NCBI RefSeq assembly: GCF_018785315.1
Contig: NZ_WQPN01000005.1
Location: 1-64,000, forward strand
DNA from: Clostridium sp. MCC353
Lineage (GTDB): Bacteria; Bacillota; Clostridia; Lachnospirales; Lachnospiraceae
Direction: 5' to 3'
DNA: 64,000 bases
This document shows, in pieces, positions 50,618 to 59,594 of this stretch. Within the stretch, counting starts at the first letter, position 1; every line of letters starts with the position of its first letter. Made by a program: the position numbers and the translations under genes. The notes beneath the pieces were generated by a model that worked only from the letters and a program-made list of their open reading frames with translations, was not told the origin of the DNA and searched no databases.

Positions 50618-51082
50618 TTACAGAAAAACCGTAGGAAGCGGCACCTGCAGTCCATACTTAAACGACGCAAAAATCACCACAACCAGCAGTTCAATAGACA
50701 GATAATGTCTCCAGTTTCTATCCTCCATCAGCCACATGGAAACGGCGGAGAAGGCCATGGACGCCAGCAGGAATCCAGCATATTTCATCGCTGTCATATA
50801 TGCGAGCAGCAGCGCAAAATAGATCAGCACATGGCCCTCCCTGCCAGGATCAATCTCTATCGTTTCGTCCTTTTTCAGCACCAGACTGAGGAAAATCAGC
50901 CCTGCTCCAAATAAAATCATGCCGTAGATTACCAGCTTTGGCAGGTAATCCGGTCCCACGGCAGACGTCACCGTATGGACCTTGGCTTTGATGCTGTAAG
51001 GAAGCATCACCCGGAACAGGATGCCCATAAATGCGGCAATAACACCTGAACTCAGATTCTTTTTCAACACAATTTTCTTCAT
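50618..51082 (-). CDS. tctB: Tripartite tricarboxylate transporter, small membrane subunit
   Basis: A 154-residue membrane protein with four transmembrane helices and the usual TctB layout (SSGVIAAFMGILFRVMLPYSI, VGPDYLPKLVIYGMILFGAGLIFLSLVL, and a helical hairpin at the C-terminus). AGGAGGGCCT precedes the ATG. It lies between tctC and tctA, 15 nt before tctA. Confidence 0.88.
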   Translation of the reverse strand: MKKIVLKKNLSSGVIAAFMGILFRVMLPYSIKAKVHTVTSAVGPDYLPKLVIYGMILFGAGLIFLSLVLKKDETIEIDPGREGHVLIYFALLLAYMTAMKYAGFLLASMAFSAVSMWLMEDRNWRHYLSIELLVVVIFASFKYGLQVPLPTVFL

Positions 51083-51116
51083 AGGCCCTCCTGATTAAAA
51101 ATGCTCTTTAGGCGGA

Positions 51117-52181
51117 TCAGCCTCCTATTTTCTCAGCAAAGGCGGCGCAGTCTTCGATCATGGATTCCACGCGCGCGGACACCGCTTCTGTAGAAACGTC
51201 AGGAAGCATCACAAAACCAGCTTCTGCGAATTCAGCCTGAAACTCCGGATTGTCATATACTTTTTTCAGAGAATCCGCCAGCTTTTTCACAACCGCTTCG
51301 TCCGTCCCCTTCCTGAGCGAAAACCAGGTGATCGTGGAATAAGTCACGTCAATGCCAAGGCTTTCCAGAGTGGGCACCTGTTCAAACCCGTAGTCCGCAT
51401 ATCCGGTATAGGCTTCCTGACTATATACGGCCAGGGGGACTATCGAACCGTCTTCCACATACTGCGCCGCCTGGTTAAGGGCGCAGTAGCACACTTCCGC
51501 AGAACCGTTCATAACATTGACAAGCGCATCACCGAACCCGTCGCCGTTGACGCTGTCGGATTTGACGCCCAAATCTTCCATCACTATTTTGGAAACCAGA
51601 AAGGAATCATTTCCCACTCCGGCGCTGGCAAAGCGGAGCACTTTTCCTTCCGCATATGCTTTCAGCTCATCCATGGTCTTAATTCCAAGTTTGGCGTCCA
51701 CGAACAGCCCGTTCTCCACACTGTCCAGCCCGGCCACGGTCACAAAATCATCAGCAGTAAACTCACAGTCATTATAGATAGGGGCCACAGCCAGATTGGA
51801 GGCTGCCATATACTGGATGTTGTTGGTGTTGGGCTCTTCGGTCAGATACTCCGTACATGCGGTGATTCCACCGGCTCCCGGCCTGTTTTCAACCACCACG
51901 TCAACTCCCAGTTCGCCGCCCAGATACTTGGCCGTCAGCCGGGCCTTTGTATCCAGGTTAGCTCCTGCTTTTCCGGGGACATAGATGGTTACCGTTCCGG
52001 TTGGCCACTTCACCCCTTCACTGGAAGCCTCTGTTTTCGTTTCCGCCGGTTCTGTCTGTTCCTGGCTCCGGGCTGTTTCCTTTGCCGGAACTGCCGCCGG
52101 TTCAGGGGCGCTCTTGCCCGCACAGGCAGATAAAGCCATGATCATTCCGGCTGCCGCTATAAAACCTATCAATCTCTTCAT
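51117..52181 (-). CDS. tctC: Tripartite tricarboxylate transporter substrate-binding lipoprotein
   Basis: A 354-residue TctC/BugE-type binding protein with signal peptide and lipobox ALSAC (about residues 17-21), an E/T/A-rich spacer, and the domain start VKWPTGTVTIYVPGKAGANLDTKARLTAKYLG, then VENRPGAGGITACTEYL and AKLGIKTMDELKAY. It should capture a carboxylate outside the membrane. GAGGAGGGTTTAT fixes the ATG at 52181, 16 nt after the first sulfatase gene's stop. Confidence 0.92.
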   Translation of the reverse strand: MKRLIGFIAAAGMIMALSACAGKSAPEPAAVPAKETARSQEQTEPAETKTEASSEGVKWPTGTVTIYVPGKAGANLDTKARLTAKYLGGELGVDVVVENRPGAGGITACTEYLTEEPNTNNIQYMAASNLAVAPIYNDCEFTADDFVTVAGLDSVENGLFVDAKLGIKTMDELKAYAEGKVLRFASAGVGNDSFLVSKIVMEDLGVKSDSVNGDGFGDALVNVMNGSAEVCYCALNQAAQYVEDGSIVPLAVYSQEAYTGYADYGFEQVPTLESLGIDVTYSTITWFSLRKGTDEAVVKKLADSLKKVYDNPEFQAEFAEAGFVMLPDVSTEAVSARVESMIEDCAAFAEKIGG

Positions 52182-52197
52182 ATAAACCCTCCTCTTT

Positions 52198-53679
52198 TTA
52201 TGCGTGTCCGTATTGGACATTCCCTTTCGTTTTCGCTTTCAGCCGCTCTAAAAGCAGCGTTTTTGCCCCATTTGCCACAGCATCTTCATATTCCCCTGAT
52301 TCTGCCACATTTTTTCTCTCTTCCGGGTCTTTTTCCAGATCCGTAAACTCCTGGTCACCATTCTCATACATAATGAATTTGCTCTTTTTTCCTACAATGG
52401 CGTTTACATTCACATCACAGTCATATCCGTTCCGGTATTCCACCATGCACACGTCCCGGCCGCAGCCCCCGGCTCCCATAATCCGGCGCGCCTGAGGGAT
52501 TCCATCCACATAAGAGGGGATTTCTGCTCCCAGAAGTTCCAGGATTGTGGGCGTTATATCGGCGGCAGATATCAAGTCTTCAGATACTCCCGGCACAGCT
52601 CCCGGAATGTACATGAGCAGAGGGGTGTTGATCAGACCTTCATACAGAAACGGCCCTTTCAGCCACAGCCCGTGATCTCCTAAAAGTTCTCCATGGTCTG
52701 AGCCCAGTATGATAACCGTTTCGTCCATCAGCCCCTGGCGTTCCAATTCATCCAAAATCAGCCCCACATTTCTGTCAATCGCCTCGATCATGGCATATGT
52801 ATGGCGCACCCTCTCCTCTGCCTCCTCTTTGGGTATGCCGCTCTCATATTTGCAGCCGTTCACTCCCTTTCGGCTCCAGCGCCCCTGAAAATGCTGTTTG
52901 AAGTGGGCTGGACGCCTGTCTAAATCCTCCGGGCCTCCAGCGGCCTCTTTCACCGCCTGCCCCTTCCATCTCTCATAATCATCATAACAGGAAGTGAAGG
53001 GATGATGGGGATCAGGAAAGCTGGCACACAGAAAAAACGTTTTCTCCCGATCCCTCACATTCCTCAGATAATTCACGCTCCTGTCTCCCACAAAGGCGGA
53101 CGAGGAAAGCCCGGACGGCATATTCCGGACGCCGCAGATTTCATCTGGGCTGTAAACTTCCCCGCAGGGAGTTACTGTAAACATATCGTCCGTGCCGCCG
53201 TGTTCCTTAAACCATTTATAATAATGCGATTTCGGCAGCGTGTGGCCGATGGTCAGTTCCAGATACTCATATCCAAAATATCCGCCCCGGTATCCGTCTT
53301 CTTCCGGCATCTGCTCCCAGTTTCCCACGCTTTCAAAACTCCTGCCTGCCGATTCCTCACTGTAAGGATTAAAATGGATCTTCCCAATGCTGGCTGTCTG
53401 ATATCCGTTTTTACTGAGTTCATGCATAATGGTCCGGCCGTCATCCTGCTTCAGCAGCCCGTTGGTGTATACCCCATGATTGGAAGGATACATTCCGGAA
53501 AACCAGGTCATCCGGTTAGGGCTGCAGATCGGGTTCGCCACATAAAACCGCTCACACCGTATCCCCTTAGCTGCCAGCCGGTCTATATTCGGCGTTCTGA
53601 CATAGGGATTCCCATAAGCGCCAATGCAGTCCTTCCTGAGCTGGTCTGCCAGAATCACAACCACATTTTTACACTTCAT
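52198..53679 (-). CDS. Sulfatase (alkaline-phosphatase superfamily), Cys-type
   Basis: A 493-residue sulfatase, first gene of the operon. It opens VVVILADQLRKDCIGAYGNPYVRTPNID, with the formylglycine signature CSPNR at C52 (PICSPNRMTWFSGMYPSNHG) and ILGSDHGELLGDHGLW as the later metal site. It lacks a signal peptide. It is only distantly similar to the sulfatase at 46591, so two different sulfate esters or two steps on one substrate are likely. AGGAGGGAAGAGTAT precedes the ATG, about 60 nt downstream of the promoter at 53747-53775. Confidence 0.93.
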   Translation of the reverse strand: MKCKNVVVILADQLRKDCIGAYGNPYVRTPNIDRLAAKGIRCERFYVANPICSPNRMTWFSGMYPSNHGVYTNGLLKQDDGRTIMHELSKNGYQTASIGKIHFNPYSEESAGRSFESVGNWEQMPEEDGYRGGYFGYEYLELTIGHTLPKSHYYKWFKEHGGTDDMFTVTPCGEVYSPDEICGVRNMPSGLSSSAFVGDRSVNYLRNVRDREKTFFLCASFPDPHHPFTSCYDDYERWKGQAVKEAAGGPEDLDRRPAHFKQHFQGRWSRKGVNGCKYESGIPKEEAEERVRHTYAMIEAIDRNVGLILDELERQGLMDETVIILGSDHGELLGDHGLWLKGPFLYEGLINTPLLMYIPGAVPGVSEDLISAADITPTILELLGAEIPSYVDGIPQARRIMGAGGCGRDVCMVEYRNGYDCDVNVNAIVGKKSKFIMYENGDQEFTDLEKDPEERKNVAESGEYEDAVANGAKTLLLERLKAKTKGNVQYGHA

Positions 53680-53719
53680 ATACTCTTCCCTCCTTTCTTT
53701 TTCAGTTTTATGTTTTTCG

Positions 53720-53775
53720 TTAACGTTAACGTTAATTTATGTTTTTAGATTATCACTCTGTCGTCATAATGTCAA
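53720..53775 (-). promoter_or_regulatory. Sulfatase/Tct operon promoter with LacI operator 1
   Basis: On the minus strand TTGACA (53770-53775) and TAATCT (53747-53752) are 17 nt apart. The perfect palindrome TTAACGTTAACGTTAA (53720-53735) begins about 11 nt downstream of the -10 box, over the transcript start, the classic roadblock position for a LacI-family repressor. Confidence 0.85.
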
Positions 53776-53869
53776 TACTTTTTTATTATTCCAATACATT
53801 TTTGTCTATATTTGTTAATCAATGGATTATCAAGCTTTGTACTTTGTATTTTCTATTAAGATTTCAAAT

Positions 53870-53885
53870 ACGTTATCGTTAACGT
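53870..53885. promoter_or_regulatory. LacI operator 2 (upstream)
   Basis: ACGTTATCGTTAACGT, 14 of 16 positions palindromic, shares GTTAACGTT with operator 1 and lies about 150 nt further from the gene. Paired operators allow looping by a tetrameric or dimeric-pair repressor. Confidence 0.7.
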
Positions 53886-54016
53886 TTTACGCATCGTATA
53901 TGCACTCTATACTTTCAAGATAACCGTTCCATACCGGGATTTATCCCCCTGCCCTCTAATTTCCCTGAGCCGGAGAAGACAGAGCTGTTACATATTCTTT
54001 TTTAGCGTATTGGTGA

Positions 54017-54090
54017 TAACATCACCTGCAGGAAGGGGAACCTGGGGTAGAGGATTAGAACGGACGGCAAAAAGGAGGGCCAAAGGCTGT
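54017..54090. repeat. Family E, half copy
   Basis: GGAAGGGGAACCTGGGG (54030-54046), AGAGGA, CGGACGGC and GGCCAAAGGC occur in the same order as one arm of the palindrome at 343-677. There is no second arm here, so it is a decayed or half element. Confidence 0.6.
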
Positions 54091-54355
54091 ACTGCTTATT
54101 AAAGAGTTTTTGGAAAAAAGAGCAGAAAAACAAAGATGAGTTTGATTAAGACGAAATTTGTTATTTCATTTGTTTTTAACGAATGTTGAATGGAGAATGA
54201 GTGTTAACGGCTTAGGGACTAATACAGACGTTTATAAATGATTACATGTTGCTGAATTGGTAAATGATGCTGGAAAAGCGGATGAACAGGGCGTTTCATG
54301 GCTTTTCCAGCTTGTATGCCTGAGGCATTTCTGCGCTAAAGATATTGGCCTCAGT
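54091..54355. other. Intergenic region with hairpin after the FAD oxidoreductase gene
   Basis: No gene is seen. A perfect 10-bp stem CTGGAAAAGC (54270-54279) with GCTTTTCCAG (54301-54310), and a smaller hairpin TGCCTGAGGCA (about 54317-54327), lie 28-86 nt beyond the stop of the minus-strand gene at 54356 and may end its transcript, although there is no T-run. Confidence 0.4.
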
Positions 54356-56257
54356 CTAATAAATCCTCACCTCAAAAATTCTGGCGTCCGTATCCCCATT
54401 GGTGGCCAGCACCCGTATTTCCACCAGATCCGCCCACACGTCTGCCTGTAAGTCTAACACATTTAACCGCTGGTGATTGCCGGTTATGAGCATTGTATCC
54501 GACACTTCACCGTTTTTATAAAAGGTCACCCGGTAATCCTTTACCAGCTCCTTTGCCACGCCCACCGGTTCCTTATCGATAAATGCTTTAGACACGGAAA
54601 TGCATCTCTCTTCCGATAAGTTGGGATCAAAGGTCAGGCGCAGCTGGGATATCTTCTTAACCTCAGGAAGTTTTAAACTCAGCGCTTCCCCATCCGGCCC
54701 CATTCCCCGGGAGCGCCACAGGTTGGATTCTTCGCCCACAGTACGGGCAATGCCGTTGATCACATTGGAGCCCTCATACCCGGTTCTCTCAGAGGATACC
54801 CTGATCTCACATCTGCGGGCCAGGTCCGTCTCATCCTCATTGCGGGCCCCTGGCAGATAACAGTCGTTCTTTAGAAGCTCCTGGCGCAGATTCCACATCT
54901 TTTTTTCACCGAATTCTCTTGGAGACATGCCTGAAAGCGACGCCATAGCCGCCGCGGTTCCTGCCGCCTGGCCTCCGACGGCGCAGGTTCCCATCACACG
55001 GGCAGAACCCATTGCCAGTTTGGACGCGCTGATATTCCGCCCGGCCATCATCAGATTTTCAATGTTTTTTGAACAGTAACAGCCGTACGGAATGGAATAC
55101 AGGCCTTTAAAACTTCTGACTCTGGAAGGGATCTGGCCCTTTGCCCAAAATCCGCCCGCCGTATGTTCATCCATGGGCCAGCCGCCATATGCCACCCCAT
55201 CCTCATGATACCGGTTCTCCAGGATATCATTTTCAGTCAGGATATAATGGCCTGCCAGACGGCGGCTTTCTCTCATGCCCGCCACAGCGCCTACCCACAC
55301 AAGCTCATAGTTTTCAGCTCCGTGATCACCGCCGTTTTTAATATGATCCCATACGCCATAGACGCATTTATACAGTTCATAGCGGATATCTTCTGAGGAT
55401 TTGATGATGTCATCCCAGTCGCCGCCCAGTTCGATCCACCAGTAGCCGGACTCCACATCGTATTTTTCCACCAGTTCATCCGAATGATCTTCATAATCCT
55501 CGCCCGGTTTCAGCACCACCACATCATCCGCATTATGGTATACGGTGATATCCCCGTGGTAACGGTGGGCAAACCAGCTCTCATCCAGGCTGCTGGCCCA
55601 GTCCGGCTTTATGAATTTCACCGGCCTTCCCATATCACGGGCGCAGAAATAGATGGTGTTTCCCATGGTATTGCCGTCCGGCTGGTCCGGAGCGTCCTTT
55701 TCCCTGAATTCAGACGTTTCCTCCCTGCCGATCCGGTATTCGCAGCCCGCAAAATATCCCAGCGTCCCATTGCCGGTGGCATCTATGTAGATATCCGCAG
55801 TAAACTGATAGTGCACTTCTGTGGTCATCTGGTAGCAGTCCACATACTGGATTTCCCGTCCGTCGGAAGCCACGTGATACATGGTTGTATTCATGTAACT
55901 ATCCAGATTTTCAGTATTTTTCACTCTATCCCACAAGACCCCATCCCAGACAGAGTAGTTGTAAGAATCGTTCAGATACTTATTTTCCAGCTGCAGCTCC
56001 ATCAGGATACCCGTCTCAGCCGCGTCCTTTTTTCCCCAATGGCAGGAAGCGCCGGAAATATGCATTCTGGTTTCTGAACTGGCGTTTCCGCCATAGACGC
56101 TGCGGTCATGGACCAGACCGGTCTTCGCCCCTTGTCTGGCGGATGCAATGGACGCGCAGATACCGCTCATCCCTCCTCCAATAACCAGCACATCGTAATG
56201 CAGCTTCACCGGAGGATTGTCGGAAGCTCCGGGAATTTCATGGATAAATGTTTTCAT
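54356..56257 (-). CDS. FAD-dependent oxidoreductase (FAD_oxidored), copy 1
   Basis: A 633-residue flavoprotein. The Rossmann motif VLVIGGGMSGICASIASARQ (about 24-43) and RSVYGGNASSETRMHI bind FAD; a second part, IYIDATGNGTLGYFAG, completes the family signature, and NLMMAGRNISASKLAMGSARVMGTCAVGGQAAGTAAAMA closes the nucleotide site near 400-440. Residues from about 480 form a beta-rich domain like a galactose-binding/discoidin fold, ending ARIFEVRIY. There is no signal peptide. Substrate is unknown. It is a paralogue of the gene at 57003 and is last in the eight-gene carbohydrate-type operon. GAGGAGGAAACT precedes the ATG. Confidence 0.88.
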   Translation of the reverse strand: MKTFIHEIPGASDNPPVKLHYDVLVIGGGMSGICASIASARQGAKTGLVHDRSVYGGNASSETRMHISGASCHWGKKDAAETGILMELQLENKYLNDSYNYSVWDGVLWDRVKNTENLDSYMNTTMYHVASDGREIQYVDCYQMTTEVHYQFTADIYIDATGNGTLGYFAGCEYRIGREETSEFREKDAPDQPDGNTMGNTIYFCARDMGRPVKFIKPDWASSLDESWFAHRYHGDITVYHNADDVVVLKPGEDYEDHSDELVEKYDVESGYWWIELGGDWDDIIKSSEDIRYELYKCVYGVWDHIKNGGDHGAENYELVWVGAVAGMRESRRLAGHYILTENDILENRYHEDGVAYGGWPMDEHTAGGFWAKGQIPSRVRSFKGLYSIPYGCYCSKNIENLMMAGRNISASKLAMGSARVMGTCAVGGQAAGTAAAMASLSGMSPREFGEKKMWNLRQELLKNDCYLPGARNEDETDLARRCEIRVSSERTGYEGSNVINGIARTVGEESNLWRSRGMGPDGEALSLKLPEVKKISQLRLTFDPNLSEERCISVSKAFIDKEPVGVAKELVKDYRVTFYKNGEVSDTMLITGNHQRLNVLDLQADVWADLVEIRVLATNGDTDARIFEVRIY

Positions 56258-56269
56258 AGTTTCCTCCTC

Positions 56270-56872
56270 TTATCCCTCGGACAGGCCTGAATAATTCCAA
56301 ACTCCCACTTTCCAAAGGCCGTCCTGATATAAAAATTTGCTGATGGAACAGTTGGCCACAGGCAGCTTTTTCTTTGGCAGACTCATGCCCAGAATGTAGC
56401 AGAGGGCATAGAAAATAGAACCCTCATGGGCTACGACAGCCACTTTCCAAGTTGGATTTTCTGCGCCCAGTTGTTCCATGGATTTCATAAAATCAGCCAC
56501 CCGGTCAGCCATCATCCCTGCGCTTTCTCCCCCATAGGAAGAAAAATCATCCCGTTCCCGGGCATTTAAATAAGACTGTCCGTATTTTTTCGCGCATTCA
56601 CTGACCTTCTGGTATTCCAGGATTCCCACACTGTGCTCCCGTATCCGGCTGTCCAGAATCCGCTCCCGTTCCAGGAAAATAATATCCGCCGTCTCTTGTG
56701 TGCGCACCAAATCGCTCACATACAGACGGTCAAATGCGATCCCCTTTAACCGCTCACCGGCCCCGGCCGCCTGTTTCCTTCCCAGACCGGTAAGGCTCAC
56801 CGGCGCCCAGCCTCCATGGCTCACCTCCACATTGCTTATGGTCTGCCCATGCCGTATCCAATATAGTTCCAT
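56270..56872 (-). CDS. Histidine phosphatase family protein
   Basis: A 200-residue phosphoglycerate-mutase-like phosphatase with the catalytic LYWIRHGQTISN at the N-terminus (phospho-histidine H8) and VAVVAHEGSIFYAL as the second histidine motif. It hydrolyses a phosphomonoester, identity unknown. TATGGAGGAATGAT precedes the ATG; this ribosome site is the tail of family A repeat copy 4. It lies between the two FAD oxidoreductase genes in the operon. Confidence 0.9.
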   Translation of the reverse strand: MELYWIRHGQTISNVEVSHGGWAPVSLTGLGRKQAAGAGERLKGIAFDRLYVSDLVRTQETADIIFLERERILDSRIREHSVGILEYQKVSECAKKYGQSYLNARERDDFSSYGGESAGMMADRVADFMKSMEQLGAENPTWKVAVVAHEGSIFYALCYILGMSLPKKKLPVANCSISKFLYQDGLWKVGVWNYSGLSEG

Positions 56873-56877
56873 ATCAT

Positions 56878-56980
56878 TCCTCCATACCTAAGCGTTCTTT
56901 TTTTGCAGACGCGCGAACCGGCTGCCAGCTTCGGTTCTGCGGTTCCCAATTTGTGACGCTTTTGCACAAACCGGGGTATA
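56878..56980 (-). repeat. Family A leader repeat, copy 4
   Basis: On the minus strand: CGGTTTGTG...CACAAATTGG, then the stem GAACCG...CGGTTC, the box GCGCGTCTGC, and GCTTAGGTATGGAGGA, the ribosome site of the phosphatase gene. The second stem has entirely different bases from copies 1-3 yet still pairs, so structure is conserved rather than sequence. Confidence 0.72.
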
Positions 56981-57002
56981 CCCACATTCAATATATCCCC
57001 AT

Positions 57003-58850
57003 TCAATATATTCTCACTTCAAAAATCGCCGCATAACCGCATCCGTGGGAAGATTTTACAGTAATCCGGACTTCATCCCCTTCTATCCCACCGAAATCCA
57101 GTCTGTTTAAGCGCTGTCCGTTGTTCTCAACTTCCTTCCTGCCGACAACCGTTCCGTCCAATAACAGCGACACGCTGTAATCCTTCACCAATGTCTCCGG
57201 AAGCCCTTTTCCCTGCCTGCCGAGCACATTTTTTATCATCGACGGCTGGATTTCATGGCTTAAATCTGTATCAAACGTGAGACGGACCTGATGAACAGGA
57301 CTTCTTTCAGCCAGTTTCAGCGTCAACGTCTGGGGTGCCTTTAAAGAATCCGATCTCCAGCAGTTTATCTGCCCCAGGTAATTCCTGGATATCCCGTTTG
57401 CCACATTTTCCGCCCGGCAGTTTTCAGCCTGGCTGTCGGCGCTGATATCCGCATACCTCGCCAGATCGGCCTCATCCTCATTGATAAATCCCGGAATAAA
57501 GCAGTCATTTTTCATCAATTCCTGCTGCAGCTCGTGAATATAACGCTCTCCCACCTGCCTTGGCGTACAGCCGTATCTGAGCGCCAGCGCCGCCGCCGTC
57601 CCAACCGCCTGACCTCCCACGGCGCATGTGCCCATAACCCTCGCGGAAGAAAACGCCATCTTCGACGTGCTGATATTACGGCCCGCCATCATCAGGTTTT
57701 CCACATCCCTGCTGTAGTAACAGCGGTAAGGAATCGTATAGCAGCCTTCAAAATTATAGACTTTAGAGCCATAGCTGTTCAAATCCCGGATTCCGCCCGG
57801 CACGTGTACATCCATCGGCCAGCCTCCGTAGGCGGCCGCATCTTCGAATATGCGGTTGGCCCGCACATCATTTTCATTCAATATGTAATCGCCTTCCAGC
57901 CTCCGGCTCTCACGATATCCGGGAACCATGCCGGCCCAGTCCAGATCATAATTTTCTGCTCCGTGATCTCCCTGGTTCTTGATGTGATCCCAGACGCCAT
58001 ACACACATTTGAGCAATTCGTCACGGATTTCCTCCCCTTGTTCAATGATGTTGTCATAATCACCGCCCAGCTCAATCCACCAGTATCCGGCATCCATATT
58101 GGAAAATTCAGGCAGTTGGTTTTTCCCCTCCTCAGGTCTTACCATACCGCCTCCGTCCGCCTGGGCGCAGATTTTATCCACATGAGGGCGGTATTTCAAA
58201 TCCTCCTCTGTGTAGGTATTGGCCCATGGCGGCTTCTCATAACGGACCGGCTCACCCCGGTCCACAGCCCGGAACATGATCGTATTTCCCATGGTATCAC
58301 AGTTGGCCTGTTCCGGCGCCGTTGGTTCCTGAAATTCCGCCCGTGCTTCACTTCCCATGCGGTAAGACGCACCCGCCATCACGCCGAGAGTGCCGTGCCC
58401 GGTGGCATCAATAAACAGCTTTCCATAAAGAATATATTCTGTCTCCGTGCTGTTCTGATGGCATACAATTCCCGTGATCCGTCCTTGTTCCATGATGACA
58501 TCGTCCATGTTGGTATTTAAATACGCAGTGATATTTTTCTCCATATGGACTTTTTCCCACAGAATCATATCGAAAACCGGAAATGAGGCATAGGGATTCC
58601 GCCGTTTATTTTCCAGCAGCAGTTCCTCCAGAATTCCCGTCTCTCTCAAATCGGGCTTCGATGAATGGCAGTTTGCGCCCACAATATGCATTCTGATTTC
58701 CGAACTGGCCGTACCGCCGAACACAGACCGGTTCTGCACGATGGCAGTCTTAATCCCTTCTCTTGCCGCGGCAATGGCAGCGCAGATCCCCGATATGCCG
58801 CCGCCCGCCACAATCAGCTCGTAAACGGCTTCCTTTTTGTAAAGCGGCAT
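57003..58850 (-). CDS. FAD-dependent oxidoreductase (FAD_oxidored), copy 2
   Basis: A 615-residue paralogue of the gene at 54356 with the same plan: ELIVAGGGISGICAAIAAARE, RSVFGGTASSEIRMHIVGANCHSS, LFIDATGHGTLGVMAG, NLMMAGRNISTSKMAFSSARVMGTCAVGGQAVGTAAALAL, and a C-terminal beta-rich domain ending AIFEVRIY. The two proteins keep WWIELGGD, VWDHIKN-GDHGAENY and AAYGGWPMD-like stretches that probably line a shared type of active site. AGGAGGCGGTCAAAC precedes the ATG. It follows the GDPD gene after 16 nt. Confidence 0.88.
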   Translation of the reverse strand: MPLYKKEAVYELIVAGGGISGICAAIAAAREGIKTAIVQNRSVFGGTASSEIRMHIVGANCHSSKPDLRETGILEELLLENKRRNPYASFPVFDMILWEKVHMEKNITAYLNTNMDDVIMEQGRITGIVCHQNSTETEYILYGKLFIDATGHGTLGVMAGASYRMGSEARAEFQEPTAPEQANCDTMGNTIMFRAVDRGEPVRYEKPPWANTYTEEDLKYRPHVDKICAQADGGGMVRPEEGKNQLPEFSNMDAGYWWIELGGDYDNIIEQGEEIRDELLKCVYGVWDHIKNQGDHGAENYDLDWAGMVPGYRESRRLEGDYILNENDVRANRIFEDAAAYGGWPMDVHVPGGIRDLNSYGSKVYNFEGCYTIPYRCYYSRDVENLMMAGRNISTSKMAFSSARVMGTCAVGGQAVGTAAALALRYGCTPRQVGERYIHELQQELMKNDCFIPGFINEDEADLARYADISADSQAENCRAENVANGISRNYLGQINCWRSDSLKAPQTLTLKLAERSPVHQVRLTFDTDLSHEIQPSMIKNVLGRQGKGLPETLVKDYSVSLLLDGTVVGRKEVENNGQRLNRLDFGGIEGDEVRITVKSSHGCGYAAIFEVRIY

Positions 58851-58866
58851 GTTTGACCGCCTCCTT

Positions 58867-59592
58867 TCATCCCTGCCACAGAGCTTTATTTGTCATCCTG
58901 TTTGTGGGAATATAATCAAGCCCCATAACGGCCATCTGCCGTACAGCTTCCGGCGTATCCCCGGCCCGCAGACATACCAAAACACCTTTTTCATGAGTTT
59001 CTTCAATCAGACGCTCCGGAACCTTTGATAAGTCATTATAGTTATATGACACCCCGCACCGTCCCAGAGGCCCCAGGATTTCCAGTGTTTGGGGCGTGCT
59101 GAATATATGATGAATAAATACTCCGGCCGATACCTCTCTTGCCGCCAGAAGGTGATCCAGACAGGTGCTGGATAACACCAGCTCTTCTTCCCCAAAATGC
59201 CGGAGCGCAGCCTTGATCACAGCCTTCCCATCCATTGTCTTCGTCTCGATAAAAGGCAGCGCCCCGTAACTTTTGCAAATCTCCAAATACTCCTCAAACA
59301 GCGGCATCCGCTCTCCCCTGTCCTCTGTAAAACGCAGCCTGGATAAATCCTTCCAATCCATGGCGCACACCGGTCCCCTTCCGTCATACAGACTGTCCAC
59401 GGTTTCGTCGTGACAGCATACCAGCACTCCATCTCTGGTGCGGCGCACATCTGTCTCAATGGCCCAGAATCCCTGTTTTCCGGCTGCTTCAAAGGCTTTC
59501 AAAGAGTTTGGCGGCCCCTCCGGCGTAAATCCCCGGTGGGCAATCAGTTTTAAATGCTTATAATCCTGTTTTCGATAGATCCTGTCCTCCAT
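58867..59592 (-). CDS. Glycerophosphodiester phosphodiesterase family protein
   Basis: A 241-residue GDPD with the TIM-barrel signature IAHRGFTPEGPPNSLKAF, the acidic pair AIETDVRRTRDG and the second histidine VCCHDETVDS. It hydrolyses a glycerophosphodiester or a similar phosphodiester in the cytoplasm. Its place directly after the importer permease gene (2 nt gap) suggests it works on the imported substrate, as in Ugp systems, but homology to UgpB is not shown. AAAGGATAGCT precedes the ATG. Confidence 0.9.
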   Translation of the reverse strand: MEDRIYRKQDYKHLKLIAHRGFTPEGPPNSLKAFEAAGKQGFWAIETDVRRTRDGVLVCCHDETVDSLYDGRGPVCAMDWKDLSRLRFTEDRGERMPLFEEYLEICKSYGALPFIETKTMDGKAVIKAALRHFGEEELVLSSTCLDHLLAAREVSAGVFIHHIFSTPQTLEILGPLGRCGVSYNYNDLSKVPERLIEETHEKGVLVCLRAGDTPEAVRQMAVMGLDYIPTNRMTNKALWQG

Positions 59593-59594
59593 AG

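Noticed and set aside
54257-54451. 64-codon plus-strand ORF as a small gene
   Set aside because: It overlaps the end of the FAD oxidoreductase gene in antisense and lacks a ribosome site; the region is better explained by the hairpin at 54270-54310.
57534-58520. 328-codon plus-strand ORF opposite FAD oxidoreductase copy 2
   Set aside because: Antisense to a well-supported flavoprotein gene; no ribosome site or domain.
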